DNA of 57,766 nt from assembly GCF_001039355.2 (NCBI RefSeq), contig NW_019775509.1, forward strand, positions 66,385-124,150. Reading direction: 5' to 3'. The notes under the pieces are model-generated. The model did no database searches, was not told where the DNA came from, and saw only the letters and a list, made by a program, of their open reading frames with translations. The translations under genes were made by a program, and so were the position numbers. The stretch comes from Lingula anatina. Taxonomy: Eukaryota; Brachiopoda; Lingulata; Lingulida; Lingulidae. Shown here piece after piece: positions 11,068 to 22,606 of this stretch. How positions within the stretch are numbered: position 1 is the first letter of the stretch; every line of letters begins with the position of its first letter.

Positions 11068-11429
11068 AAACTCATCCAGAAGTTTACGGAATGGTGGTCG
11101 CCACCGACTACGTCAATTACGCCCTGACTCGCGACTACTATGTGAAACTCAACGAGAGTCTGACCACCTTTTACGGCAGGGACTGTATACCATGGAGAGC
11201 CACTCGAGCGGCTCTGAGGAGACTGAGGCGCTGCGTCCCTTGTCTTCGGGCTGCAAACTTCATTAGAGTGGAACACGTGGGTTGCGAGGGTAAAGAGCTA
11301 GACGCGGCGTGCAGACGTGATCCTTGGGCGATATTCTGGTCCATGTTTGCTCCCCGTGGACGCCTCTGGGCTGGTCTGAGAGGGGAAGGAAGATACCGTG
11401 GCTGGGCATTACAGAGACATTACCACTGA
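11068..11429 (+). pseudogene. Orphan last exon of a secreted lipocalin (copy A2)
   Basis: The exon follows the acceptor TACTTTTTCAG and is the partner of 2523-2884. It encodes THPEVYGMVVATDY, NYALTRDYYV, FYGRDCIPW, the HVGC cysteine and a tail ending RYRGWALQRHYH. The tail agrees with lipocalin B2, so this copy preserves the ancestral C-terminus better than A1. Upstream, back to the hydrolase gene fragment, I find no signal-peptide or GxW exon. In this copy the missing exons therefore cannot simply lie outside the window, unless the assembly is wrong. Few substitutions disturb the frame between A1 and A2, so loss of function would be recent or the exon is still used. Confidence 0.6.
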
Positions 11430-11934
11430 CCTGACCCAGTGACACTACTAGAGTCATATTCTTTCTCATAGAGTCATTTAAGACAGTCTTCGTGCGTAAG
11501 ACCATGTAAAGGGAAAACCAAAAGTTTTTAAATTAGTTTTAGCTGGATGTCTACTTAAATTGTTCTCATTTTTTAGATATATGTATGGCTTTGAAATTCC
11601 ATTCAGCGCTATCCAATTTTTTAAAGAAATAATCCGAGGTGTAATGTAAAAATTCTATTAAGCGAATAATTTGTTGTACCTCATATGCCTTCCTCGGTGC
11701 TATTTTAATTTTAATTTCTTAAACGTAAGTCAATCTTAACTGTCCGCGTTTAAAAAATGTATACAAGTCTTTTTTCGCCCTGAAAATCTACTAATCTTTT
11801 CTAACTCAGACATTAAAAGGCCCTGAAATAAAGGTTAATGTGATACAAACCTAAAGTAATTTTTTTCTGAGCCCATGATCCTCCCCAGAGCTAAAGACCA
11901 AAGTGACGCCATGGATCGTTCTCGATACACAGGC

Positions 11935-12100
11935 CAGGGGCGGATTGAGGCCGTCTTCTGGGTCTTCCGGAAGACGGTCAGATTTTCAAGTTTATATTGA
12001 CGAATATCCATTTTTTTTGTCAGAAGACGGTCAAAAATGGAGGATGGATCAACAAAGATATTTGGAAGATTGCCAGGAAATATCTCTGGATCCGACCCTG
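11935..12100. mobile_element. hAT-like MITE, partner of 3413-3579
   Basis: Begins CAGGGGCGGATTGAGG and ends CTGGATCCGACCCTG. Same family and position as its first-segment partner; non-coding. Confidence 0.5.
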
Positions 12101-12504
12101 CAGGCAATCCAATAATATTTTACTTCGTTTTCATTTTCAAACGTTCTAAAAATCCGCTTCTCAAATCGCTCCTTTTAAGGAACTTACACTGAGTGGTGTC
12201 TTTATAAGTGTTCTCATATTCTCAGTTATCTTAAGCTTTTGATGATAATAAACCTTTGCAAAACGTACATATTCAAAACCATGAAATGAGAATAAGTGAT
12301 AAAGTTAGAACAAGAGAGAGCGCAGCATTACGCTATGTCGCAGGCCTACGTGTGCCAAGGAGACCGCGACATTGGCGGATCCTAGTCTGTCCCATAATTT
12401 GACTATTTGTGAAATATAATCATTATGGTAATATCTCTTCGTGTGCACGTCACCGTGTGTAATACAGACGCTTTTATCTGTCTCATTCCGTACTCAGACA
12501 GAAC

Positions 12505-14441
12505 ATGTTCATGCCGCTGTCCCGGATGGCGATGATCGCCTTGATATTGGAAAGCCTAGGAATTTGCAGTACCTCTAGTAGCTGAGTTAATGAGCTATTT
12601 TTTCCTGTTAATTATTTTTATTTGACATCTGGACACCTCAAAAGAAACACACGTAGTGTATATTAGATGCAAGATTGAAAGTAATGTGTGGTGTAAAAGT
12701 ACGTGGATTCATTGGTGGATTTAAAGGGGTGTCTTCTTCTTGTAACATTTTGCAAACCGGGACCATTTCAACCGCAGATTATTAGGTCTAGCCCATAGGT
12801 TTATTTCATAAATGTACCTTGCACGTTTACTTTTACTGAGCGTTTTAGATCAATAATAATAATAGTAATAATAGGATTTATTTGTCGCCGAGTCTACTCA
12901 GTAGGCGTGTGGGGTATAGTTTCTAGGAAAGTGGTATGGAATCGCCGTCACACCCCTGTCAACTGATACTCCAGGAACTTGGAGAAACTACTGGGAAACC
13001 GTCAATTTTATCGATGAAACTCAAGGTGGTCCTTATTTTGGAATAAATATGACATCCAGGTAATATTGACAAATATAAGATTACTCATTTAATTGATTAA
13101 AGTTAACCGACAGACACCAATCTTTTACCTTTTTTCTACCGGAGGGGTACATTTATCATCGTCTAGACAGACGTTACGCACAAACATTAATTTGGCACAA
13201 ACATTCTAAAGTTCGCCATATTGTCAGCAACTCGAACGTTAAAAACATTTGACTTTATATTATGAAAGGTCTATATATAGTTTTCCAAAGATAGTTCTAT
13301 ATGGATGTAATTGAACCCTATTGCCAAAAACACATAAATGTATTCATAGAAGACACTAATATTTCATTTGGCTTATCTTAACTAAATCATAAATGCATTA
13401 AAATTTCACTCAGTGATGGATGTGAAAATACCTGTTCAGCGGTTTATCATAAATTCTACCCAACTGAAGAGGAATTGATATTTGCTAGAGACAACAGTGA
13501 GTAGCGTTTCTTTCACTTTGAATAAGGATACAGATTAAAACAACATTATGGGCCATTTACTTGTTATAGGTCTATAAAGAGGGTTAAATTGTCATTTGAA
13601 ATCTTGCCCACACGAAGTATGTACATTTTAATGAAGTCCTCTTTTCATGTCGTTGTGCTAGGGAAGCAGTTTTAAATTCGAAATTCACCCCAAGGCCCGT
13701 CTCCAGTGACGATGAGTCGACCTAACTTAGTACAGTCCATCTCAGCAGTTAGCCATAGACCTATAAGTTATAACGATTGCTCACAGCAGGTCTCGAATCC
13801 GATTTTATCAATCTGTTGTCCCGTAACTATTGTGGCTTGCCGCGTGCGCTTGGTTTCCAACATTGCCCATTGGTTTACATGTACGTATTGGGGTTTATTA
13901 GTTTATAAACTGGATGTTTCAAAAATGAAATGAATGCATAATGGCTCATATCAATCCAATCTCCACTGCATGCCCTGCTACTTTTTGAAGCTTAAAAGGT
14001 AGATTAAGACCGTTGACCCTTAACACTATATATATATATTAAACTATGAACACAATAATACAAGTAAGCCTACCGTTTTCAGAAACTCATCCAGAAGTTT
14101 ACGGAATGATAATTGAAACCGACTACGACAATTACGCCCTGACTCGCGAATACTTTGTGAAACTGAACGAGAGTCTGTTTGCCTTCTTCGGAAGGGATTG
14201 CATACCACGACGAGCCACTCTGGCGGCTCTACGAAGACTGAGGCTACGTGTCCCTTGTCTTCGGGCTGCGAACTTCGTTAAAGTGGAACACGTGGGTTGC
14301 GGGGGTAATGAGCTAGATGCGGCGTGCAGACGTGATCCCTGGGCGACGTTCTGGACCATGTTTGCTGCACGTGGGCGCTACTGGGTTGGTCTGAGAGGAA
14401 AGGGCAGATACCGTGGCTGGGCAGTACAGAGACATTATTAG
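12505..14441 (+). CDS. Secreted lipocalin, copy B2 (lacks N-terminal strand)
   Basis: Spliced model of four exons: 12505-12577, 12975-13059, 13414-13496, 14083-14441 (600 nt, 199 residues). Exons 2-4 match lipocalin B1 closely, including TWRNYWETV, CENTC, TDYDNYALTR and HVGC, and the C-terminus is full length (GRYRGWAVQRHY). Exon 1 encodes the signal peptide but lacks 63 bp present in B1. The loss removes the mature N-terminus, with its cysteine and DLNRVG, yet keeps a usable GT donor at 12578 and the same phase. The joined reading becomes ...STSRTWRNYWE, so the glycine of the GxW signature is replaced. The gene is open but probably encodes an altered barrel. It converges on the hydrolase gene. 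Confidence 0.65.
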
Positions 14442-16168
14442 AGAGATACAGCAGAGCCTCGTGACATACCTTATGTTCTATCTTCCTGTATTGACCAATT
14501 ACGTTCAGTCCGAAATTTACGTCAAGCAAAAAAAATGTGTGCACAAGAAATTATGTTCCATAGTTTGTTGTTCAGGGAATATCCACGGGGCATTTGATAA
14601 TTTCTAATTATTATAGTTGTTGCATACATGTATGTATGTATGTAGGTACTCCACTGTTGTTCATTTTCACTAAGTTCTTTTATTTTATTTTTTTTATTTT
14701 TATAATGAAATCCGTTCCTTTGGATTTAAGTGGTTGTATATTATATACGCTGTATATTATTTTTAATATCATGGCACATATTTTATCAAACACCACAGAC
14801 AATGAATTTCAAAAGTAAAATCCATTTTATTAATGCATCACAGATTACTTGCAATGGCGGTTCCAAACAACTCCCCTTTCTTCTATCCAAAAACTTTCAT
14901 ACAGATCCAGGACATGCCCTTTAAAAAGAAGACAAACAACCATCTGAGGTTCATCAAGTCATGTTTATCTTCATCTGCAGCACTGCAGATGCCCAAAATA
15001 ACCCCTTTTCAAATTAACATGGAAAAATTCATAATAAAAAAGAAAAAAAAATTAGTGCAAATAATACAATGAATTTATGAAAATGTTTTCAAAAAATCCT
15101 TTAGAACAGGATGCAATATAATTTGTTTGTTCCTCTCCCCACCCCCCACCCCTTCTGATTTCCTGGATCTGCCAGCAGCTCACAAACTTTATCTACAAAA
15201 CACCATAGATCTCTGCTTTCCAAGACTAGCACCATATTGTACATGTATGAACACCCATAAAAATGGCAACAGAGCCATTATTCTGTGGCAGACACCGAAC
15301 CTTTCATGACTTATTCACTTCAAAGATCATAAAAACAGGTAGAAACGTCTCTGAAAATAAGAACCCGTAGTTCATGGTTAAAACATTTCCTTATTGCAAC
15401 CCGTTTGCTATAGTGTCAATGGAGTACTTAAAAAGTTTGTACAATTGATTAGGATGCAAAGTACAGTACTTATCTTAAGATGACTAAAAATGACAAACAG
15501 TTACATTAGTATGTCCTATTCGTTAACTTGAGAAACGAGTTACATTAATAGATAGTTGCATTCACCTTTATCACACATACTATACACAAAGTTATGTACT
15601 CAAAGCACTGATTAAGAAATATGTAACGCTCGGTATAACATACCTATTATAACTGTTCATGCAGCTCCTACATGTAATGATGTTATTTCAGTGAATTAAC
15701 CTATTTCCATTGTGACTTAAATAAGTTAAACATGAATGACTATTTCTGAGTACAATGTTGTATATGTTTTTCATGGTGACAGTTCTAAAATCTAAAACGT
15801 AACATTATGTCAAGATATATATCTTATCTGGAAGATTTTTATGATAGCTGGTGATAAAAAGAAGCTGTTCTTTGCAAACTTTAACATAAGTTATACCTAC
15901 ATGCACATGAGTTTTGCCAAATGTTGGGCAAAAAAAAAGATTAATCTGTGTCAGAAATGTTCTAAGAATTAATAAGGTTATTTGTCACAAGGTCATTATT
16001 CATTCAATGAAAAAAATTAATAACTTGGCTAAAAAAATAAAACAGGTCAGAATCACCCCAGACCTGAAGATTACATTCATCATTAACCAATATCAATAAA
16101 TAATAAAATCCACAGGATTTGCTGATTATCACTTCTCCAGTCCCTCCATTTTTTTTCTCTCCATGTCA
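14442..16168. other. Convergent intergenic region / 3' UTRs (second copy)
   Basis: Equivalent to 5908-7689. It contains the 3' UTR of lipocalin B2 and, on the minus strand, of the hydrolase. TTTATT at 14826-14831 is an AATAAA on the minus strand and could serve as the hydrolase poly(A) signal. No coding feature is convincing. Confidence 0.6.
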
Positions 16169-19100
16169 TCACTGAGTTGAACCTACATCTTCTCTATGTT
16201 GTGTAGAATTCTTCATCTCCTCGTCAACAGTCTTGCACAACTTCCTCACCAGGGTGTTAAACTCCTCAGGTTTCTCAGCATACACATGGTGACCAGCACC
16301 TTTGATAATCTGGGTGAAAATAAACAAGAAACAAAACTGAATCACCATGTGCATAACCGTTGAATTATTTCAAGGAAAGGACAGGACCATGACCTAAAGA
16401 TGGCTCTCACTTTTTCAACCCAGATGAGCTAAGAGAAACTTAGAAGAGGACAGAAGAAAGAGAGAAGATGTGATGGGATGGCAGTGAGAGACAGCAGCAA
16501 TAGGGAGAGGAGAGGTGGATAAGCTGGTGGGAAGGGGGGGTGGAAGTTACCAGGGACTGGACAAGGTGGAGAGATCTGTGCATCATCTATTCTTATCCCT
16601 TACAAGGAGGGAAAAGGATAGGTGGGTAGGTAATTTGTAGTCTAATGATGTCATGTACACCTTGAATTTGTAATACTGCAACAACCAAAGAGACTTTCAA
16701 TCACAGGAAATCTCCTCTACCCTTCCATCTCTTAGTATTCAAAGTATAACAAAAGTGGCCATTTGCAAAGAAAAACAGCAGCCATAATATACTGGCAATG
16801 TTACACAAACTTAAGCCATTCCCAATTTACTGCCATGTCTCAGCACGCCCTCGAGAAAAATAGCAGCCAATATATACAGGTAATGTTACACAAACTTAAA
16901 CCATTCCCGATTTACTGCCATGTCTGCGCACGCCCTCGAGAAAAATAGCAGCCATTACATACTGGTAATGTTACACATGTAAACTTAAACCATTCCCCAT
17001 TTACTTCCATCTCTAAGTGCCCTCCATTTTTATCCCTACAACTATACCTGAACATCCACATGGGAGTCGTTCCTGAGGTATTTCACCTGGTATCCTGTGC
17101 TGCTGTCAACCCAGGACCGCGACCCATAGATCATGGTCAAAGGCACACGGGGGCTCATCTCGTGGATCCTACGAATCATGGGGTTCTTTGCCCAGCCAAA
17201 TGGGATACTCAGGGTGCTGAAGGCAGTCTCGCCGCTTAAATTGAGAAACAATCAAACTCTGGGTTATTTTTTGGCTGAAATTAGCCAACAGAAAAGATAA
17301 TGGGATAAATGTAAGAAAGGTAAATAATATTTCACTTTTTCTATCCACAAATATTTCATCATGTAATTCATTCCAAGAATGCCCTGTCCCTTAGGCAAAC
17401 AGCACTTTTATCATACCAGTTCTTTGAAATTTTACTTGCCTAAGATTTGATGTTAAAGAAAATGAAAGTTCCTTTTTTTCTTTGGTTTTACAAAATACAT
17501 CAGCATTCACTCATGAGAAGGGTTTACCTTGGAGGTTGAGCATTACAGTGATATATATAGTCAAAGACAGGTATCTCCTCCTCTCTGCCTTCCAAACCAG
17601 CAAATTTGACCTCCAGATCTGGGCGGAACCTGCGTATTAGTCCAGGACCTATAAAAGCCAAGTTAAAAAATGTTACAATTTATTTTCTTCACTATTAGCT
17701 TGTGTGGATTTAAAAGCTGGAGCAGAGAGACAGAGTTTTTTTTTTTTTCATGCCTATTTTAATTCAGCGATTATCAAAGCGAGGAAAGTTACAGATATGT
17801 CACATTTAGCATTAAATTATGGATAGAAGGAAAAAGATAACCTAGTAAATCATCTATTACTTTTCTGCTCTGGTGAAAACAATCCCAGAAATGTTCTTGT
17901 TGTCTTTGGCCATCCCCCTCCCCTCCCCCTCCACACACACATCTAAAACATTTTTGTCTATTTTCTAAAGCATATATCATGATCAAAGTTTTCTTTGGAA
18001 TAGCTCATTAAAAATAAAATAATAATAATTATAATAATTATAAATCCAGGGCACACTTACCCCAAGGCCCTGCAGCTCTCACCACTGCCAGTGGGTTAAA
18101 AGGTTTCAGCAGCGTGGCCAGTGCCCTAACCCACAGTGGGAAGGGCCTCTGCTGGGGCACAGCAGGTCTCTCTGGGAACCCCCATGGATCCACCAGAACA
18201 AGGTGCTTCACTCTGTCTGGATACTTCATGGCATAACCAGCTGCCACAAACCCACCCAGGCTGTGTCCTAGCAGTACAAAATTCTCCAGTCCCACCGCTT
18301 CCCGCCAGTCTTCCACAGACTGCACAAACTGCTCCTCCACGATATCTGCCTCGTAACTGAAATTGGGCCTTGAGCTGCGCCCAAAGCCGAGCAAGTCAAA
18401 GGCGTACAATGCTCTGTCCTGAGAAATAGTCGCTAAGTTCCGAGACCATAAACCCACCCCTCCCCCCATGCCATGTATTAAAACTAAAGGAGTATTGCTC
18501 GCCAGGGGAGATGTATCTCCATTTGCTGTATGCAGTTCAGATTTGTCCTCAGTTTGATGGTGTAATATTCCAAGAGGTGGACTATTTTCTGCATCTCCTG
18601 TTTTTATTGTGTGTAAACTTCCATTGATACATATTGTCCACAGGCGATTTCTGCCACCAGTCACAGGAATATATCTGCCCTGGTACCGACCACTTAATAC
18701 TGAAACAGATTTTTCATAAATTTTTTACAAATTACAAAATTCAATGTTTTAAATTCTGTAGATATAACATAGTGACTGTATTAAATGGCACCACAGTTCA
18801 GAGTTATGATTGCTTTTCTATAAAAAAACATAATTATCATGTAGTTCAATATTCAAAGACCTACATGAATAAAAAACTGCTTTATATTTCAACTTTCCCA
18901 TTTTGACTTACAGTAGTTAACTTTCACAAAATTATGAAGTGCTTTCTTCATATAAGATGCCACAAAGTTTGTGTAAAACTTACTGTGTAAAAGTTTGTGT
19001 TCTGCCTCTGCTAACATCACTCTGGAGGTAGGTTTCCATCGGATCCAACTTCTCAACCAGCTGTCTCTGCATGTATTCAAATCCATCACAAAAATGATAA

Positions 19101-19701
19101 ATGTAGTCAAAATGTTTTACATATGTATATTATAACTTTCCCTAATTATTTAATCACAATTTACAAAGCAACTGAGAGTGATACACTTCAACTCGGAGTT
19201 GGAGTCGGACCCGATCCGAACGTCCCTAACTGTCTCGATTTCGGGTTTGCAACGTACTAGTAAATGTAATTGTAACTTGTTATGTAAGGAAGCAAAACGA
19301 GGCAAGTTCCAACAAAATCCAATTAGAACACAAACAAAAATCAAATCCATTGAAGAGCTACAGAATGCACAGTAACTGGAAGTAGGTTGAACAATTTAGT
19401 TTAGTATGCTTTAGGTTGAGGTTTTGCTCTGCAATCAAACTTTACAACTGCACTAACTTTACAACCTACAGTGCAGTCAGCGTTGAACTTGGAAGTTGCC
19501 ATCGTTGTATTTCGTACTGTCCCAGTACAGACAATCGAAAAAATCTTTCATCGCAAGCCGTCTTCGAAATACCATACATCAATATAAAACCCAAAACTAA
19601 ATAATTATTAAAAATACACTGTCAAAAGCTTACCTATCAACTTCCAGCTCTACATGTTGGGTTTGTAGCTGTGCGTTCTGTGCTGGAAGACTGTCTGCCA
19701 T
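16169..19701 (-). CDS. ABHD4/ABHD5-family alpha/beta hydrolase
   Basis: Six coding exons on the minus strand: 19634-19701, 18984-19066, 18061-18699, 17528-17648, 17048-17234, 16169-16309 (1,239 nt, 412 residues), all GT-AG and phase-consistent. The protein has the family N-terminal Trp-rich segment ([10 protein letters not shown]), the HGMGGG oxyanion loop, [12 protein letters not shown], the nucleophile elbow GHSLGG (Ser about 197), RSWVDS with the probable acid, and GAGHHVYAE near the C-terminus. The family includes ABHD4, a lysophospholipase/N-acyl-PE lipase, and ABHD5/CGI-58, a lipase co-activator on lipid droplets that has Asn instead of the serine. The intact serine argues for a working lipase of ABHD4 type, or for the undivided invertebrate ancestor. 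The HX4D motif of the family reads HX4E here. It is divergently paired with HELLS and its last three exons are duplicated at 7690-9082. Confidence 0.93.
16777..17030. repeat. 85-bp tandem repeat, three units
   Basis: Units starting AGCAGCCA at 16777, 16862 and 16947, with an exact 85-bp period, lie in the intron before the last hydrolase exon. The first segment has two units. Confidence 0.9.
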
Positions 19702-20037
19702 TTTGGAAAACCACCAAACGTCACGTGTCGCACACGTCATTTTAGGAATCCCCTGATCAAGATAGTCTTTCCTGTCAAACTTTTTGTTTACGTTTGATAA
19801 TTCATTTTACACAGCGTCTTTGAATTTCAAGTGAACACATTTAGAAAATAAAGCTTTATATTGTGGAAAAGAATGCAATTTGATAATATTTTTTATAACG
19901 TTGATAACGTTATTTGACACCACCCAACCTCAGTTTGTCCTCAAATCGCACGCCATCTGCTGGGTAAATCTGCGCGTGGCGGGAACCTTATGCAAGCAGC
20001 TGATTCTTTTGGTGAAGGCGCTGTGTCAAAGTTCTAG
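19702..20037. promoter_or_regulatory. Probable bidirectional promoter and HELLS 5' UTR exon
   Basis: This is the space between the hydrolase start codon (19701, leftward) and a good splice donor (CTAG before GTAAGAAATA, 20038) that could end a non-coding first exon of HELLS. It holds an ACGTCACGTG word (CRE/E-box overlap, CACGTG at 19722-19727) near the hydrolase. Near the HELLS side it holds a consensus E2F site, TGGCGGGAA, at 19977-19985. No TATA box is evident. The HELLS 5' UTR intron would run to the acceptor TTTTGAAG at 24457. The exon assignment is inference. Confidence 0.5.
19977..19985. promoter_or_regulatory. E2F-like site
   Basis: TGGCGGGAA matches the E2F consensus and sits about 50 bp before the inferred HELLS exon-1 donor. 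HELLS is an S-phase-linked gene in vertebrates, so an E2F site here is reasonable. Confidence 0.45.
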
Positions 20038-21517
20038 GTAAGAAATATGTTTTTGGTGCTTGAAATTGAACAAAATGCGTTTAAGTATATGCATTGATTA
20101 GATTAAATGGGTTGACTTATATGGACATGAGGCAAAAACTTGTGTAAGTCACTTCTGTCTGCCACTGCCTACGGGCATAGCAAAAGGAAATGGTTAGAAT
20201 TCTGGCATAAAACACTGCCACCTACTAGTGCTACTTCTTCTGGTGGCTTGCAGTCTGTATAGATACAGGGCCTCCCATTCCCACCTTAACTGCCCCAGGA
20301 GAAAGATCTTGTGCTTATGTAACTACAAAAATTGCGTTTTCTCCTTGAGGTCGGTACATTCAGATGTACTACTGGTACCCTGACGTAGATTTCGCCTTGG
20401 TTGAAAATATTTAATATATGAGTTTTACTCTGGATATTAACTGTGGATAAGGTCTTTATCAAGATAAATTAACTGAGTAGGGTCTTAAATTTACAGAGGA
20501 AGTAAACAGAGGCAAAAGGTCCTTGGACTATTGTCTGTAACTTTAAAGCTCCTCTCCTACAACTAATTCTTTGGTCCCCAGTACACATGGGAGTGTCATG
20601 TTACAGTGCAGGTTAAAATGAGGTGGGGGAAGAAATGGGGAATTAAAGAGGAAAAGGCATTTTCAGTGTGAGATCTTACATCATAGAAGCTTCTTATATC
20701 ACTCAAAAGTAGGCATTGCACCGTTAAAGAGGGAGTGGGGATGGCGATGAGGCTGCTTCCTGCTGTTTTTCATTTCATAACAGCATGGGATGGTGTATTG
20801 AATTTGACTACAATGATATGGATTCTAGAGAAAAAAGATGGGTTGTTAAAGTCCATTGTAAATACTGTAGAAGTGCACATACTGTCTGAAGGAAGAAAAG
20901 AGCTACATTGTAGCTTACTAAGAGGTTGGCTAAGAGGTTCTGATCAATTTTGGTTAATTTTAGCTAGGCTTTCCCTGTACAAACATACCCTAAAGCAAGG
21001 ATTCCTGTATAAGACTTTAAAGAGAACAGTTTTCTAATAGGATGTTTGTTAGGGCGATGAACCTCAATGAATCAGGGGCTAGTCTCTCAGGTTCCCTGGT
21101 GATTTATTAGTGTTGAGATAAACCTAATACCCTGTGGAGAGATTAGAGGAGATTGTGGTCCTGTAGTTATTATTGGTTCCTTAGCTGCATCAAGCCGAGC
21201 AGGGTTCATGTTATTGTTAGATCTTGAGGATTTAGGTCCAGTTCACCAAGTGCTTTATATTTGGACTTGACTCCATGGAGAGGTTGACTCCACCTTAAAC
21301 TTTTAACAAATGAATGTTTTGTGAAAAATGTGTTATCTTTCTGTAAGGTATTTGTTGATGTTTTTTTTCTCGTAAATCATCAGAACTTTCTTTTGCAGTT
21401 AGCTTACAGCCATTGTTGATGGTTTGATGTCACTTTTTATAGGCAAACACTGTTTGGATAATATTTGTTTTTGTGTCTAAGGTCAGGTGGGGAAGAGTAG
21501 CTACAGGTATAATAGTC
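20038..21517 (+). other. Intron/spacer without recognisable gene
   Basis: Probably HELLS 5' UTR intron sequence. A 100-codon open frame at 20735-21037 has no family resemblance and no splice or promoter support. I see nothing else. Confidence 0.5.
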
Positions 21518-22462
21518 TTAAGGTAGATCGGTCGTTACGTAATTTGATGATTTGCGCAATTTCAGCGCATCGTCAATCGTCTCTAACGACACTTCAGTCT
21601 GTTTTATCAATTTGAGGAAATAAAACAACTATCTATAAGATAAACACACATTATCAACTTGTCTGTAACTCTGTATGATCGATACAGATTTTCGACATTG
21701 TTTGTCGACTATGAATCCATACGACAACTGTAGCACGTTCATAGACTTGCCCTTCAAGAAATCAATTTGAATTGGCACTAGAGATGTATGACAGCTAAAG
21801 CTCTCAAATTATGCACGTAGATGCTATATCATGTAAAGAATAAGTGTTGTAAATTCCAATCAAAGCGGCTGCGTACATTTTGAGGTAGAACGCCCTGAAT
21901 GTGCTGCAAACCGCAGCTTAGATTTCGATGAAAACCGGAAGTGCGTCGTACCGCCACTCATTTGGACTTAGAGAAATTTGGACTGAGAAATATTTCGTAG
22001 CTTATACAAATGTTCAGAAAATGGCCATACAGCTTGAAGATTATTCACTAATCAAAATTGAAACTGCGTTATATTATACAGAAAAATTGTGCACTTCTGA
22101 CCTTGACTTGTCAGTGTAAACAAAGTGTACTGAACGCACCGCAAGCATGCACGTGAATACCGCATTTGATACTTTGTATCAGACGCTTCATTTTACCATA
22201 GAAGTTTCTCTACTTCTATGATTTTACTTGACAACACAGTGTTTACGATGTCACGTTCATGTTATATTCATTAAAAAATAACAACGGCAATAAACTATTT
22301 TCATATGCATGAGTATTTCCCTTATTATTCTCTTCGAGAATTTTGTTGTAAAGTTAATGGCTTACACCTTCTCATCACTTTGACAAATCTGAAAATAGCT
22401 GAGTATACTCACTTCAACTGTTAAACATAATGAAAGTTTTAAATGTACTTAGATGTCTCTCT

Positions 22463-22506
<44 letters not shown>
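22463..22506. repeat. (CA)n microsatellite
   Basis: About 22 uninterrupted CA units followed by an A-run, directly before the 207-bp satellite array inside the TTAA-bounded element. Confidence 0.95.
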
Positions 22507-22511
<5 letters not shown>

Positions 22512-22606
22512 AAAAAAATCATAAAAAATAACAATTTAGTGAAAAACACCCATTTCCCATTGCATTGAATGGGGACTTCTGACAAGTGCGTCACGCAGGG
22601 TGTAAC

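Larger units (their letters stand above)
9161..17665. repeat. Second copy of the duplicated segment
   Basis: Matches 172-9098 in order and orientation. Relative to the first copy it lacks the three-unit 91-bp array and the 1546-1728 repeat. It has a 63-bp deletion in lipocalin exon 1 and one more unit of the 85-bp intronic array. After about 17665 it continues into the unique 5' half of the hydrolase gene. Confidence 0.9.

Noticed and set aside
20735-21037. 100-codon ORF in the HELLS 5' intron
   Set aside because: No recognisable domain, splice sites or promoter.
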